Source: Clostridium estertheticum (GTDB lineage Bacteria; Bacillota; Clostridia; Clostridiales; Clostridiaceae). From it: a stretch of DNA of 64,000 nucleotides. The notes under the pieces are model-generated. The model was not told the DNA's origin and searched no databases. It saw only the letters and a list, made by a program, of their open reading frames with translations. This document shows, piece by piece, positions 24,811-33,567 of the stretch. Numbering within the stretch: position 1 is the stretch's first letter; every line of letters begins with the position of its first letter. The stretch lies in the NCBI RefSeq assembly GCF_011065935.2, contig NZ_JAAMNH020000001.1, forward strand, positions 2,625,001-2,689,000, given 5' to 3'. The translations under genes and the position numbers were made by a program.

Positions 24811-26895
24811 ATGTTAAAGAAAAATTTTAAAATAATTCTTTTCACAGCAGTAATCATTATAATAACGGCACTTATGGTTGTGTTTTTAACAAAAGGCGAT
24901 AGTGCAACCCAAACCTTTGATGCATATAAGAATAATTGGGTGAAGAAGGATTTCAAAACCATGTATAGCATGCTCTCTGTAAAAACTAAGGAAACAGTAA
25001 CTGAAAAGCAATTTATAGATAAATACTCTGCTATTTATAGTGGAATAGGAGCTGAAAGCATATCAATTAAAGTGGAGAATGAGGATAAAATTAAAATTGG
25101 CAACAAAAAAAATATTACTATACCATTTTCCATAGTTATGAATACAGCTGCTGGGAAATTAAATATGCAAGGGTACCAGGCAACTATGGTAAGGGAAAAA
25201 GTTAATAATAAAAAACAGTGGGCACTATTTACGAAAAAACAATGGACCATAGTTTGGGATGAGAAAATGATATTCCCCAATATGGAAGCAGGAGATAAGG
25301 TTAGGATAAAACTAGAAATGGCAAAACGTGGAGAAATTTCTGATAGAAATGGAAACCCGCTTGCTATAAATGCGCCAATTGTATGTATTGGGATACAACC
25401 CAATAGATTTGTTAAAAATAAGGATAGTAATATATCTCAAATGGCTAAGATATTAGATATTGATGCCACCGTTATAGAAACTAAACTTAAAGCTAATGCA
25501 AATTCTGAACAGTTTGTACCAATTATTAACATATTGCCTAGTGAAAAAGTGAAAATAGCTGAGGTTATGAAGCTTGAAGGTGTAATTCATAACAAACCTG
25601 AAGGTAGAATATATCCAGGTGGTGAAGCCTTTGGGTCATTGATAGGGTATATTGAGCCTATAAATGCTGAAGAACTAGAAAAGATGGCTGGGCAGGGTTA
25701 TAGCTCAGTGAGTTTAGTAGGTAAGGCAGGGCTAGAACAGGTCCATGAAAAAAGACTTAAGGGGGAAAATGGAGCAACAATATATATATCAAAAGAAGTG
25801 GATGGGAAGGAAATCCAAAAGCTTATAATTCTTAAAAAAGAAGCTAAAGCTGGTGAAAATATAAAATTATCAGTAGACTCTGAGCTACAAAAGAAAATAT
25901 ATGCAGGAATGAATAAGGATGCAGGAGCTTGTGCTGCGTTAAATCCAAAAAGTGGAGAGGTTTTGGCTTTAGTAAGTTCACCATCGTATGATTCAAATGC
26001 ACGGACCACTTATATTTCAAATAGCCAAAGCGCAGCATGGAAAAGTGCTAAGGAACCATTTAAAAATAGATTTAAGGCTGTATATTCTCCAGGATCTACA
26101 TTTAAAATGATAACGGCTGCTATTGGGTTAGATCAAGGTAAGATAAAACCTAATGAACTTATAAACATACAGGGAACACAGTGGCAAAAGGATAAATCAT
26201 GGGGACCCCATATGGTTACTAGGGTTAGTGATAAGGTAAAGTCAGTGAATTTACAGGATGCATTTGTATATTCCGATAACATATACTTCGCAATGGCAGC
26301 TCTTAAAATAGGTAAAGAGGAATTTATAAAGGGAAGTAGTAAATTTGGAATGGGGGAAAAACTTCCAATAGATTATCCCATAGCAAATTCACAAGTAGTA
26401 ACTGACAATATTAAAAATGAGGTAGCATTAGCGGATACTGGTTATGGTCAGGGGCAGGTACTTATGAGTCCACTACAGCTTGCACTATCATATAGCGCAG
26501 TTGTTAACGATGGAAACATTATGTCCCCAACTTTAGAAAGTTTTAATACGAAGGTAAAGTCTAAGGTATGGAAAGCTAATGCAATTTCTGTGGGTAATAT
26601 AAAATTCATAAAAGACGGTCTCACTGCAGTTATAGAAAATCCGGATGGTACAGGTAATTTGGCAAAAATTAACGGGATAGCTCTTGCAGGTAAAACTGGA
26701 ACAGCAGAACTCAAGAAAGATGCCAAAGATACTACAGCAGAAAATAATGGATGGTTTGTATGTATGGATACAGCTAACCCCCAAATAGTAGTATCGATGT
26801 TAATTGAGGATGTTAAAAATAAAGGTGATAGTCACTATGTTGTACCTATTGTAAAGGGAGTAATGGAATATTACTTGAATAAAGTACCAAAATAG
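24811..26895 (+). CDS. Class B penicillin-binding protein (MecA-N type transpeptidase)
   Basis: 694-residue membrane-anchored D,D-transpeptidase that cross-links peptidoglycan outside the cell. Residues ~8-28 form the anchor, ~35-150 an NTF2-like MecA_N domain (DAYKNNWVKKDFKTMYSML), ~170-340 the dimerisation domain (RGEISDRNGNPLAINAP), and ~350-690 the transpeptidase. The active-site motifs are complete: STFK (~428), SDN (~488) and KTG (~628). Domain order matches PBP2a/PBP3 of Firmicutes; whether it has low beta-lactam affinity cannot be told. A pair of 14-bp direct repeats (TTATAATTAGTAAG) lies just upstream. Monocistronic. Confidence 0.92.
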   Translation: MLKKNFKIILFTAVIIIITALMVVFLTKGDSATQTFDAYKNNWVKKDFKTMYSMLSVKTKETVTEKQFIDKYSAIYSGIGAESISIKVENEDKIKIGNKKNITIPFSIVMNTAAGKLNMQGYQATMVREKVNNKKQWALFTKKQWTIVWDEKMIFPNMEAGDKVRIKLEMAKRGEISDRNGNPLAINAPIVCIGIQPNRFVKNKDSNISQMAKILDIDATVIETKLKANANSEQFVPIINILPSEKVKIAEVMKLEGVIHNKPEGRIYPGGEAFGSLIGYIEPINAEELEKMAGQGYSSVSLVGKAGLEQVHEKRLKGENGATIYISKEVDGKEIQKLIILKKEAKAGENIKLSVDSELQKKIYAGMNKDAGACAALNPKSGEVLALVSSPSYDSNARTTYISNSQSAAWKSAKEPFKNRFKAVYSPGSTFKMITAAIGLDQGKIKPNELINIQGTQWQKDKSWGPHMVTRVSDKVKSVNLQDAFVYSDNIYFAMAALKIGKEEFIKGSSKFGMGEKLPIDYPIANSQVVTDNIKNEVALADTGYGQGQVLMSPLQLALSYSAVVNDGNIMSPTLESFNTKVKSKVWKANAISVGNIKFIKDGLTAVIENPDGTGNLAKINGIALAGKTGTAELKKDAKDTTAENNGWFVCMDTANPQIVVSMLIEDVKNKGDSHYVVPIVKGVMEYYLNKVPK

Positions 26896-27017
26896 ATTTA
26901 ACTAATTATTAGAAATAAAGTGAATTTGCTAAATATTGTTTAGAGAAGTACAATTAGGTAGTGGATATTTAAACTTTTTAATAACATTAATTACCAAAAC
27001 GAAGGAGGAAAGATAGT

Positions 27018-27791
27018 GTGAGAAAGTTTGTTGATTTGAACAGTGATGTAGGAGAAAGTTTTGGAGCTTACAAGATAGGGATTGATGAGGAGGTACTAAA
27101 GTATGTCTCTTCAGCTAATATTGCCTGTGGATGGCATGCGGGGGATCCTGTAGTTATGAGGAAGACTGTAGAAATTGCTTATAATAACAACATAGGTATT
27201 GGTGCACATCCTGGATTTTTTGATATTATGGGTTTTGGAAGAAGAAATATGACAGTGTCTCCTGATGAGATAAAGCAGTATACCATATATCAACTTGGAG
27301 CATTATACGGTTTTGTAAAAGCAATAGGAGGTAAAATACAGCATGTAAAGCCTCATGGAGCAATGTATAACATGGCAACCAAAGATGGCAAAATGGCCTG
27401 TGCAATAATAGAGGGAATATGGGAAGTGGATAGAGATCTGATAGTCCTTGGACCTTCAGGAAGTGAAATGGTGAAGGCAGCAGCGGAAAAGAAATTAAAA
27501 GTTGCAAATGAAGTTTTTGCCGACAGAGCATATAATTCTGATGGAACTCTTGTTGCAAGAAGTCTTCCTGGCTCCATGATAACGGATAAGAATATAGCTA
27601 TTTCAAGGGTAATAAGAATGGTAACAGAGGGAAAAGTCACAGCAATATCCGGAGAAGAATTGGACATAAAGGCAGATTCCATGTGTGTTCATGGAGACAA
27701 TCCAGAGGCTGTTGATTTTGTACGACTTATAAAGGAAGAGCTATTAAAAGCTAGAATAGAAATAAAACCACTACATGAATTTATAAAATAG
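27018..27791 (+). CDS. pxpA: 5-oxoprolinase subunit PxpA
   Basis: 257-residue LamB/YcsF-family protein. Together with PxpB and PxpC it hydrolyses 5-oxo-L-proline (pyroglutamate) to glutamate using ATP. Conserved features are DLNSDVGESFGAYKIG at the start, SANIACGWHAGDP, GAHPGFFD, HVKPHGAMYN and MCVHGDNPEA near the end. The start is GTG with AAGGAGGAA ahead. First of four co-directional genes (pxpA, transporter, pxpB, pxpC), as in B. subtilis ycsF-ycsG...kipI-kipA. Confidence 0.95.
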   Translation: MRKFVDLNSDVGESFGAYKIGIDEEVLKYVSSANIACGWHAGDPVVMRKTVEIAYNNNIGIGAHPGFFDIMGFGRRNMTVSPDEIKQYTIYQLGALYGFVKAIGGKIQHVKPHGAMYNMATKDGKMACAIIEGIWEVDRDLIVLGPSGSEMVKAAAEKKLKVANEVFADRAYNSDGTLVARSLPGSMITDKNIAISRVIRMVTEGKVTAISGEELDIKADSMCVHGDNPEAVDFVRLIKEELLKARIEIKPLHEFIK

Positions 27792-27802
27792 GGAGTGACT
27801 TT

Positions 27803-29032
27803 ATGAAAAATAACATACATTCTGAGGAAAAGCATATAAACATAAAAAAGAAAAGTAATTGGGGTGTACTTATTGGAGCAGCATTCCTTATGGCTACATC
27901 TGCTATAGGACCGGGATTTATGACTCAAACTGCTGTATTTACAGAAAAATATAAAGCTAACCTAGGATTTATTATACTACTTACTATTATTGTAAACGTT
28001 GTAGCCCAACTCAATATATGGAGGGTTATTGGTGTATCAGGACTTAGAGGGCAAGATATTGCAAATAAGACCATGCCTGGTCTTGGTGTTTTTCTAGCAA
28101 TACTCATATGTCTTGGGGGACTTGCATTTAATATAGGAAATATCGCAGGAGCTGGCCTTGGTATTAATGTAATGTTCGGTATAAATTCTAAAATAGGTGC
28201 TATGATTAGTGCTGTTATAGCGGTTATAATATTTACTTCTAAAGAAGCTGGAAAAGCAATGGATAATTTTACAAAGGTACTGGGTGTGCTTATGATTATT
28301 GTCATAGGCTTTGTTGCATTTAAGACTCATCCTCCAGTGGGGCAGATGATTGCAAGGACATTTGTACCAACCAAGTTTGACTTTCTGCCCTTTGTAACGC
28401 TTGTAGGTGGAACAGTAGGAGGTTATATAACATTTGCAGGAGGACATAGACTAATAGATGCTAATATTATTGGAGAAGAAAATTTGGGGGAAATAACCAA
28501 AAGTTCAGTAATTGGTATACTAATAGCATCATTGATGAGAATACTTCTTTTCGCCGCAGTGCTTGGAGTTGTTGTTAACATAGGAAAACCACTCGGCTCA
28601 GAAAATCCTGCAGCTGAAGCGTTCAGACTTGGAGCGGGTAACCTGGGCTATAAGTTTTTTGGAGTTGTACTTTGGTCGGCGGCTATAACTTCAGTGGTTG
28701 GATCTGCTTATACATCGGTATCATTCTTAAAAACACTAGCCCCAGTCTTTGAAAAACACACCTCGAAATTTATTATAGGGTTTATTGCAATATCAACAAT
28801 TATATTTCTAACGGTAGGTAAGCCAGTAAAGTTGCTTGTATTAGCAGGTTCATTGAATGGTTTGATTCTTCCAATTGCCCTTGGAATAATACTTATTGCG
28901 TCTACTAAGAAAAATATTGTGGGAGAGTATAAGCATTCAAAGTGGCTTATGTATACGGGCTATATTGTTGTAGTGTTAGCAATTATTGCAGGCTACCAGT
29001 CCATGAGTGGAATAGCTGCACTATGGAGATAG
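27803..29032 (+). CDS. NRAMP-like transporter (YcsG type)
   Basis: 409-residue membrane protein with about eleven helices in the NRAMP superfamily, embedded in the pxp cluster 11 bp after pxpA. True metal transporters carry DPGN in helix 1 and MPH in helix 6; here helix 1 reads SAIGPGFMTQTAVF and helix 6 GGYITFAGGHRLID, so the metal ligands are missing. The same divergent type sits beside pxpA in Bacillus. The context suggests transport of 5-oxoproline or a related substrate, not a divalent metal; that is inference. Confidence 0.8.
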   Translation: MKNNIHSEEKHINIKKKSNWGVLIGAAFLMATSAIGPGFMTQTAVFTEKYKANLGFIILLTIIVNVVAQLNIWRVIGVSGLRGQDIANKTMPGLGVFLAILICLGGLAFNIGNIAGAGLGINVMFGINSKIGAMISAVIAVIIFTSKEAGKAMDNFTKVLGVLMIIVIGFVAFKTHPPVGQMIARTFVPTKFDFLPFVTLVGGTVGGYITFAGGHRLIDANIIGEENLGEITKSSVIGILIASLMRILLFAAVLGVVVNIGKPLGSENPAAEAFRLGAGNLGYKFFGVVLWSAAITSVVGSAYTSVSFLKTLAPVFEKHTSKFIIGFIAISTIIFLTVGKPVKLLVLAGSLNGLILPIALGIILIASTKKNIVGEYKHSKWLMYTGYIVVVLAIIAGYQSMSGIAALWR

Positions 29033-29048
29033 GAGGTAAATATACAAT

Positions 29049-29783
29049 ATGTATGAAAAAGTTAAGTATTTAACTGCGGGAGATAGAGGATTAGTTATCG
29101 AATTTGGAGATGAAATTGAAGAAGGTATTAACTCGAAAATCAGAAGTCTTACACTTGCAATGGAGAGAGAAGGGATTAAAGGAATAATAGAGACTATTCC
29201 TACATACAGGTCACTGATGGTAATTTACGATCCTATGATAATAGAATTAGTGGAGCTTATAGATAATGTAAAGTCTATCCAGGCGAAAATGGATGAAATG
29301 AAGCTTCCTGATGCTAAAGTTATTGAGATACCAACATTTTATGGTGGGGAGCATGGACCTGATATTGAGTTTGTGGCACAACACAATGAAATATCTATAG
29401 AGGATGTAATAAAGATTCATACGTCCATGGAGTATTTGATTTATATGATCGGATTCACACCTGGCTTTCCTTACCTAGGAGGTATGAATGATAAAATAGC
29501 GGCACCTAGGCTACAGACCCCAAGAACTAAAATACCTGTTGGAAGCGTAGGAATTGCAGGTAACCAGACAGGTATATATCCTATAGAAAGCCCTGGGGGA
29601 TGGCAATTAATTGGCAGGACTCCTGTTAATCTGTATGATCCATACAGGAAGGAGCCTGTACTATTAAATGCAGGTGATTATATAAAATTCATACAAATAG
29701 ATGAAGTAGAATATAAAAATATTGAGGCTTTTGAGAGAGAAGGAAAATATAAAGTAATTACAAGAGCAAGGGAAAGAAGGTGA
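29049..29783 (+). CDS. pxpB: 5-oxoprolinase subunit PxpB (KipI-like)
   Basis: 244-residue allophanate-hydrolase-subunit-1/KipI fold. Markers: GDRGLVIEFGDEI, IHTSMEYLIYMIGFTPGFPYLGG, RTKIPVGSVGIAGNQTGIYP and SPGGWQLIGRTP. It forms the ATP-dependent oxoprolinase core with PxpC. In Bacillus the homologue KipI also inhibits the sporulation kinase KinA; whether that applies here is not known. GGAGG precedes ATG; the next gene begins 4 bases after the stop. Confidence 0.94.
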   Translation: MYEKVKYLTAGDRGLVIEFGDEIEEGINSKIRSLTLAMEREGIKGIIETIPTYRSLMVIYDPMIIELVELIDNVKSIQAKMDEMKLPDAKVIEIPTFYGGEHGPDIEFVAQHNEISIEDVIKIHTSMEYLIYMIGFTPGFPYLGGMNDKIAAPRLQTPRTKIPVGSVGIAGNQTGIYPIESPGGWQLIGRTPVNLYDPYRKEPVLLNAGDYIKFIQIDEVEYKNIEAFEREGKYKVITRARERR

Positions 29784-29787
29784 GTAT

Positions 29788-30822
29788 ATGACAATAATGA
29801 AAATACTAAAGCCAGGTATGTATACCACCATTCAGGATGAGGGCAGATATAATTACCAAAAATCTGGAATGTCTGTTGCAGGAGCAATGGATCAATTCTC
29901 TCTAAGAGTGGCAAATATTCTTGTAGGAAACAGTGATGGTGAAGCCTGTTTGGAAGCTACCATTATGGGACCGGAAATAAAATTCCAGGGTGAGGCAATG
30001 ATTGCAGTTACAGGAGCTAATCTGGTCCCTAGGATAAATAATGTGGCTGTAGATATGTGGTGTGGAGTTAAAGTTTCAGATGGGGATGTACTTTCCTTTG
30101 GAACTGTAAAAAGTGGATGCAGGAGTTATATATCAATAACAAATGGAATAGACGTGCCAGAGGTTATGGGTAGCAAGTCTACTTATGTGAAGGGAAAAGT
30201 GGGAGGTTTTGAGGGAAGGATACTGAAGGCTGGTGATGAGATAAGGATAAGAAGTTCAGAAGGAAGTAATTTTGATAGTAGGGTAAAACTTCCAACTGAG
30301 TTTATACCAAGTTATAATAAGGATAATATGGTAAGGGTAGTGATGGGTCCTCAGGATGATTATTTTACAGCAGAGGGTATCAATACATTTTTCAATTGTC
30401 CCTATGAAGTTACAAATGAAGCCGATAGAATGGGATATCGTTTATCAGGCACTAAAATTTCCCATAAAACCGGTGCAGACATTATATCTGACGGCATAAC
30501 CATGGGGTCTGTGCAGGTTCCAGGACATGGGGCTCCCATAATTATGATGGCGGATAGACAAACTACTGGTGGATATACAAAAATCGCAACAGTAATAACA
30601 CCGGATATAAACATAGTAGGCCAGTTGAAGCCTGGTGACAGTATAAGGTTTAAAGCAATAGACATTGTGGAAGCTCATAAAATATATAAAAAATACATTA
30701 GAGACTTCCATGAGATACGAGAATGCGTGGCAAAGTTAAGATCAAACAAAACATGCACTAAAAATTTTAAAGTAAGATTAAATAATAAGGAGTTTGAAGT
30801 GGTTGTAGAGGAAATTAAGTAA
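29788..30822 (+). CDS. pxpC: 5-oxoprolinase subunit PxpC (KipA-like)
   Basis: 344-residue allophanate-hydrolase-subunit-2/KipA protein: ILKPGMYTTIQDEGRYNYQKSG at the start, AMDQFSLRVANILVGN, MGPEIKFQGEAMIAVTGANL, GPQDDYFTAEGI and the HGAPIIMMADRQTTGGYTKIA C-terminal block. Length is normal. It completes the 5-oxoprolinase set; no ycsI or kipR homologue is present in the cluster. A strong terminator follows at 30864. Confidence 0.94.
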   Translation: MTIMKILKPGMYTTIQDEGRYNYQKSGMSVAGAMDQFSLRVANILVGNSDGEACLEATIMGPEIKFQGEAMIAVTGANLVPRINNVAVDMWCGVKVSDGDVLSFGTVKSGCRSYISITNGIDVPEVMGSKSTYVKGKVGGFEGRILKAGDEIRIRSSEGSNFDSRVKLPTEFIPSYNKDNMVRVVMGPQDDYFTAEGINTFFNCPYEVTNEADRMGYRLSGTKISHKTGADIISDGITMGSVQVPGHGAPIIMMADRQTTGGYTKIATVITPDINIVGQLKPGDSIRFKAIDIVEAHKIYKKYIRDFHEIRECVAKLRSNKTCTKNFKVRLNNKEFEVVVEEIK

Positions 30823-30863
30823 CAACAGTCCTAGCGCACAAAAACACTTTTGAAAAAAAATAC

Positions 30864-30905
30864 CTAAAAGTGCTCTAGCAAAATGCTGGAGCACTTTTAG
30901 CTTTT
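30864..30905 (+). terminator. Terminator of the pxp operon
   Basis: 17-bp stem CTAAAAGTGCTCTAGCA/TGCTGGAGCACTTTTAG (one G-T pair), 3-base loop, then CTTTTAAAG. Confidence 0.85.
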
Positions 30906-30930
30906 AAAGAATAGAAGTGAAACCGCTTTG

Positions 30931-30955
30931 GAGGCTCGTAAGCTCAGTTGGTAAT
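30931..30955 (+). pseudogene. 5' tRNA-like fragment
   Basis: GGCTCGTAAGCTCAGTTGGTA (30933-30953) reproduces a tRNA acceptor 5' end and D-arm (TAGCTCAGTTGGTA consensus), but the sequence departs right after the D-loop (ATTGGG instead of GAGC) and no anticodon or T-arm follows. It is a decayed tRNA gene or a scar of recombination at a tRNA. Confidence 0.45.
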
Positions 30956-31051
30956 TGGGTAATATTTAAATTTGTGTTAAAAACATTAAAGTTAGCAAAA
31001 CTATAATATTTTATAAAAATATTGACATGTATACTAACATTTGGTTATTTG

Positions 31052-31060
31052 TGCTATAAT
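31052..31060 (+). promoter_or_regulatory. Extended -10 promoter for hppA
   Basis: TGCTATAAT is a perfect extended -10 element; the -35 region is weak (a TTGACA at 31022 is 27 bp away, too far). It would give hppA a leader of about 340 bases. Confidence 0.5.
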
Positions 31061-31238
31061 ATATAATGACGAGGAATTTTTTTAAAAAATATTTTAATTT
31101 ATTAATTCAACTAAAAAACTTATTAAGCTATAGAGATAATTGTAAAAATTATTACAGTGTTTAGATATACAACAAAATGCCTTAAATTGTGGACAAGGTT
31201 ATATAAAATGAAATCTAGGAGAGTTAAGGACTCCTAAT

Positions 31239-31355
31239 ATGAAAATCACTGATAATATTATGTGTTGCAATCTTAACATTTATGATGAGCTTTGTAAGGA
31301 TATTGTATTTCATGAAGGGGAGATGAGAATTAGATTTAGGTGTCTGGTTACATAG
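31239..31355 (+). CDS. Possible 38-residue leader open frame upstream of hppA
   Basis: ATG with AAGGA eight bases upstream, open for 38 codons (MKITDNIMCCNLNIYDELCK to FRCLVT). The ribosome binding site lies in the loop of a TAGGAG/CTCCTA hairpin (31216-31236). Not recognised; may be chance in AT-rich DNA. The rest of the 588-base gap before hppA holds the pxp terminator, the tRNA-like scrap and AT-rich sequence. Confidence 0.25.
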   Translation: MKITDNIMCCNLNIYDELCKDIVFHEGEMRIRFRCLVT

Positions 31356-31410
31356 TTGAATTTTAACGAGAAGAGAATCTTATTACTAAAATATTTAGGA
31401 GGCAGTTATT

Positions 31411-33510
31411 ATGAAATTATTGATTTTGGCCCCAATTTGTTCTATATTAGCACTTGCTTTTGCTGGATATCTTGCATATAAAGTAATGAAAGAAGACGAA
31501 GGAACGGAGCAAATGAAAAAAATTGCTGCGGCTATCAGAAAAGGTGCAGATGCCTATTTAAAAAGGCAGTACACAGGAGTAGCTCTTTTCTTTGTAGTTA
31601 TGTTTGTAATCCTAGGGATACTTGCAGCATTTGGTTTTCTTACCCCATTTGTACCTTTTGCATTTATAACTGGAGGTTTCTTCTCAGGTCTTTCAGGTTT
31701 TATAGGAATGAAAATTGCCACTCGTGCAAATGTTAGAACTACACATGCAGCTGGGAAAAGTCTTAACAGTGCCTTAAAGGTTGCTTTTTCAAGCGGTGCA
31801 GTAATGGGACTTACTGTTGTAGGTCTTGGACTTCTTGATATTAGCATATGGTATTATTTGTTAGATTTTTTCTATAGAGATTTAGATGCGGCTCTAAGAA
31901 TTCAAAATATAACAAGTGCAATGATTACTTTTGGAATGGGAGCTAGCTCCATGGCATTATTTGCTCGTGTAGGTGGAGGTATATTCACTAAAGCTGCAGA
32001 TGTAGGTGCAGATCTTGTTGGTAAAGTTGAAATAGGAATTCCAGAAGATGATCCAAGAAATCCTGCAGTTATAGCTGATAATGTTGGAGACAATGTTGGA
32101 GACGTAGCTGGTATGGGAGCAGACCTTTACGAATCCTATGTTGGATCAATAGTATCCACTTCGGCTCTTGCAGTAGCTGCTGGACTTGGAGTTAAAGGTG
32201 TTGCGATTCCTATGATTATAGCGTCAATTGGTGTAGTTGCATCTATTATTGGAACCTTCTTTGTTAAATCAGGGGAGAAAACAGAGCAAAAGGGTCTTTT
32301 AGCAGCTCTCAGGCGTGGTGTCTATGTAAGTTCTGCAATAATTGCAATACTTTCCTTCTTCCTTGTATGGAATGTACTTGGATGGGAGCACATCGGAGTT
32401 TATTGTGCAATATTAAGTGGGCTTATAGCAGGTAATTTAATTGGTTTTTGTACAGAATACTTTACGTCAGATACGTACAAGCCTACTAAAAAACTGGCAC
32501 AGACCACAACAACTGGTGCAGCCACAGTTATAATTGGTGGTATTTCACTGGGAATGATGTCTACTTTTCTTCCGGTTATAATAGTAGCTATAGCAATCGC
32601 AGCTAGTTTTAATTTTGCTGGAGGAGCGGGAGATTACAATATGGGGTTATATGGTGTGGGAATAGCAGCAGTAGGTATGCTTAGTACACTAGGTATAACC
32701 TTAGCTACGGATGCTTATGGTCCTGTAGCAGACAATGCTGGTGGTATTGCAGAAATGACTCATCAAGATCCTATAGTTCGAGAGAGAACAGATGCTCTTG
32801 ATTCACTAGGAAATACTACAGCAGCTACAGGTAAAGGTTTTGCTATAGGTTCAGCTGCTTTAACAGCTCTAGCACTTATTGCAGCCTATAGGGATCAAGT
32901 GGAGATTATTGTAAAAAAAGAAAATTTGAAGTTTGTTTTTGACTTGTCAATATTAAATCCTCAGGTTCTTATAGGTTTATTTATAGGTGGAATGGTACCT
33001 TTTGTATTTGCGGCATTAACAATGGATGCAGTAGGTAAAACAGCACAACTTATAGTTGTAGAAGTTAGAAGACAATTTAAAGAGATATTGGGTCTTATGG
33101 AGGGCAAAGCAGAGGCTGACTATGCAACCTGTGTTGATATCTGTACAAAAGCAGCTCAAAAGGAAATGATTATGCCTGCTCTACTGGCTATTATTATCCC
33201 AATAACAGTTGGACTTCTTTTAGGTGTAAATGGTGTGGCAGGACTCCTGGCAGGAGCAACTGTAACAGGTTTTGTACTTGCTGTTATGATGGCAAATTCT
33301 GGTGGAGCTTGGGATAATGCCAAAAAGCATATCGAAGCTGGCAACCTAGGCGGAAAAGGATCAGATTGTCATAAAGCAGCTGTTGTTGGTGACACTGTGG
33401 GAGATCCATTTAAGGATACCTCAGGTCCAGCAATAAATATATTGATTAAGTTACTTTCAATGGTATCAATAGTATTTGCAGCATTTATTTTGAAGTTTTC
33501 AATATTTTAA
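31411..33510 (+). CDS. hppA: Membrane-bound ion-translocating pyrophosphatase
   Basis: 699-residue integral membrane PPase with about 16 helices, coupling pyrophosphate hydrolysis to export of Na+ and/or H+. The catalytic signature DVGADLVGKVEIGIPEDDPR and the following DNVGDNVGDVAGMGADLYES are intact, as are the second Asp-rich motif TDAYGPVADNAGGIAEM and the C-terminal GDTVGDPFKDTSGPA. The GNTTAATGKG segment has Ala where K+-independent enzymes have Lys, so a K+-dependent enzyme is expected; these include the Na+ pumps of clostridia. GGAGG precedes the ATG. Single gene with a long leader. Confidence 0.95.
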   Translation: MKLLILAPICSILALAFAGYLAYKVMKEDEGTEQMKKIAAAIRKGADAYLKRQYTGVALFFVVMFVILGILAAFGFLTPFVPFAFITGGFFSGLSGFIGMKIATRANVRTTHAAGKSLNSALKVAFSSGAVMGLTVVGLGLLDISIWYYLLDFFYRDLDAALRIQNITSAMITFGMGASSMALFARVGGGIFTKAADVGADLVGKVEIGIPEDDPRNPAVIADNVGDNVGDVAGMGADLYESYVGSIVSTSALAVAAGLGVKGVAIPMIIASIGVVASIIGTFFVKSGEKTEQKGLLAALRRGVYVSSAIIAILSFFLVWNVLGWEHIGVYCAILSGLIAGNLIGFCTEYFTSDTYKPTKKLAQTTTTGAATVIIGGISLGMMSTFLPVIIVAIAIAASFNFAGGAGDYNMGLYGVGIAAVGMLSTLGITLATDAYGPVADNAGGIAEMTHQDPIVRERTDALDSLGNTTAATGKGFAIGSAALTALALIAAYRDQVEIIVKKENLKFVFDLSILNPQVLIGLFIGGMVPFVFAALTMDAVGKTAQLIVVEVRRQFKEILGLMEGKAEADYATCVDICTKAAQKEMIMPALLAIIIPITVGLLLGVNGVAGLLAGATVTGFVLAVMMANSGGAWDNAKKHIEAGNLGGKGSDCHKAAVVGDTVGDPFKDTSGPAINILIKLLSMVSIVFAAFILKFSIF

Positions 33511-33517
33511 GTAAACT

Positions 33518-33553
33518 AAAAGCGGCTCCCCATTAATCTAGGGAACCGCTTTT
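33518..33553. terminator. Bidirectional terminator between hppA and the nitroreductase gene
   Basis: Stem AAAAGCGG(C)TCCC / GGGA(A)CCGCTTTT with one internal mismatch and a 10-base loop, between convergent genes; A-run on one side and T-run on the other serve both directions. Confidence 0.85.
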
Positions 33554-33567
33554 AAAATTAAAAACTG

